Assembly (NCBI RefSeq): GCF_000711695.1
Contig: NW_013546893.1
Span: 1 to 45,352, forward strand
From: Tilletiaria anomala UBC 951
Taxonomy: Eukaryota > Basidiomycota > Exobasidiomycetes > Georgefischeriales > Tilletiariaceae
Length of the DNA stretch: 45,352 nt
Reading direction: 5' to 3'
Shown one piece after another: positions 45,281 through 45,352 of the stretch. The position numbers and the translations under genes are program-made. The notes below the pieces were generated by a model. It was not told where the DNA came from. It was given only the letters and a program-made list of their open reading frames with translations, and ran no database searches. Position 1 is the stretch's first letter, and each line of letters begins with the position of its first letter.

Positions 45281-45352
45281 ATGTCCCTGGCTTGGATGAA
45301 TCCAGTCATCCTCCCTCCCTGCCTTTGTTCAGGGCCACTGCGTCTCGGAGGA

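Overview
The window looks like the nuclear genome of a basidiomycete fungus, most likely a smut relative (Ustilaginomycotina). The reasons are dense genes on both strands, short introns of about 50-170 bases with GTGAGT or GTAAGT donors and CAG/TAG acceptors, serine- and glutamine-rich protein tails, and fungus-specific families (Cdc15/Hof1-type F-BAR protein, ICE2, class I myosin with SH3 tail, fungal GTP cyclohydrolase II). Gene models were built by hand from splice signals. Every model joins in frame, which is the main internal check on the boundaries. No organism name can be proved from the sequence alone.

Layout. 1-2960 (+): 3' part of a Cdc15/Hof1-like F-BAR/SH3 cytokinesis gene; the window opens inside a (TCTTC)n tract that ends an intron. 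3019-6391 (-): MRE11 in 12 exons. 6806-7696 (+): dihydrofolate reductase, divergent from MRE11 over a 414-bp shared promoter. 7779-10565 (-): biotin-carrying subunit of 3-methylcrotonyl-CoA carboxylase. 11288-15592 (+): class I myosin with a 4-base micro-exon. 15946-17547 (+): a disordered unknown protein with an acidic tail. 17656-19510 (-): ICE2-family ER membrane protein. 20148-21786 (-) and 22471-25071 (-): an acyl-CoA dehydrogenase and an acyl-CoA synthetase, both ending in peroxisomal-signal-like tripeptides. 25072-27618: gene-poor, with a Ty1/copia fossil and an unidentified pseudogene. 27619-30720 (+): GTP cyclohydrolase II with long extensions. 30944-31985 (-): LYAR-type zinc-finger protein. 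33129-35947 (+): MFS sugar transporter. 37254-38498 (+): mitochondrial-type cation diffusion facilitator. 38626-40976 (-): PRP17/CDC40 splicing factor. 41508-45352: a decayed cytochrome P450, then about 3 kb of apparently decayed coding DNA and small repeats.

How it fits together. Most genes are housekeeping and unrelated, so I see no biosynthetic cluster and no defence or mobile system that would count as a new biological system. The best leads are small ones: the micro-exon and split biotin site, the two neighbouring fatty-acid genes with ARL and ARM C-termini, a CGCGTC-repeat promoter element shared by MRE11/DHFR and the unknown gene at 15946 (which also carries a SUMO-interaction-like motif), clustered Mig1/CreA-like sites before the sugar transporter, and a P450 gene that seems to have lost its middle.
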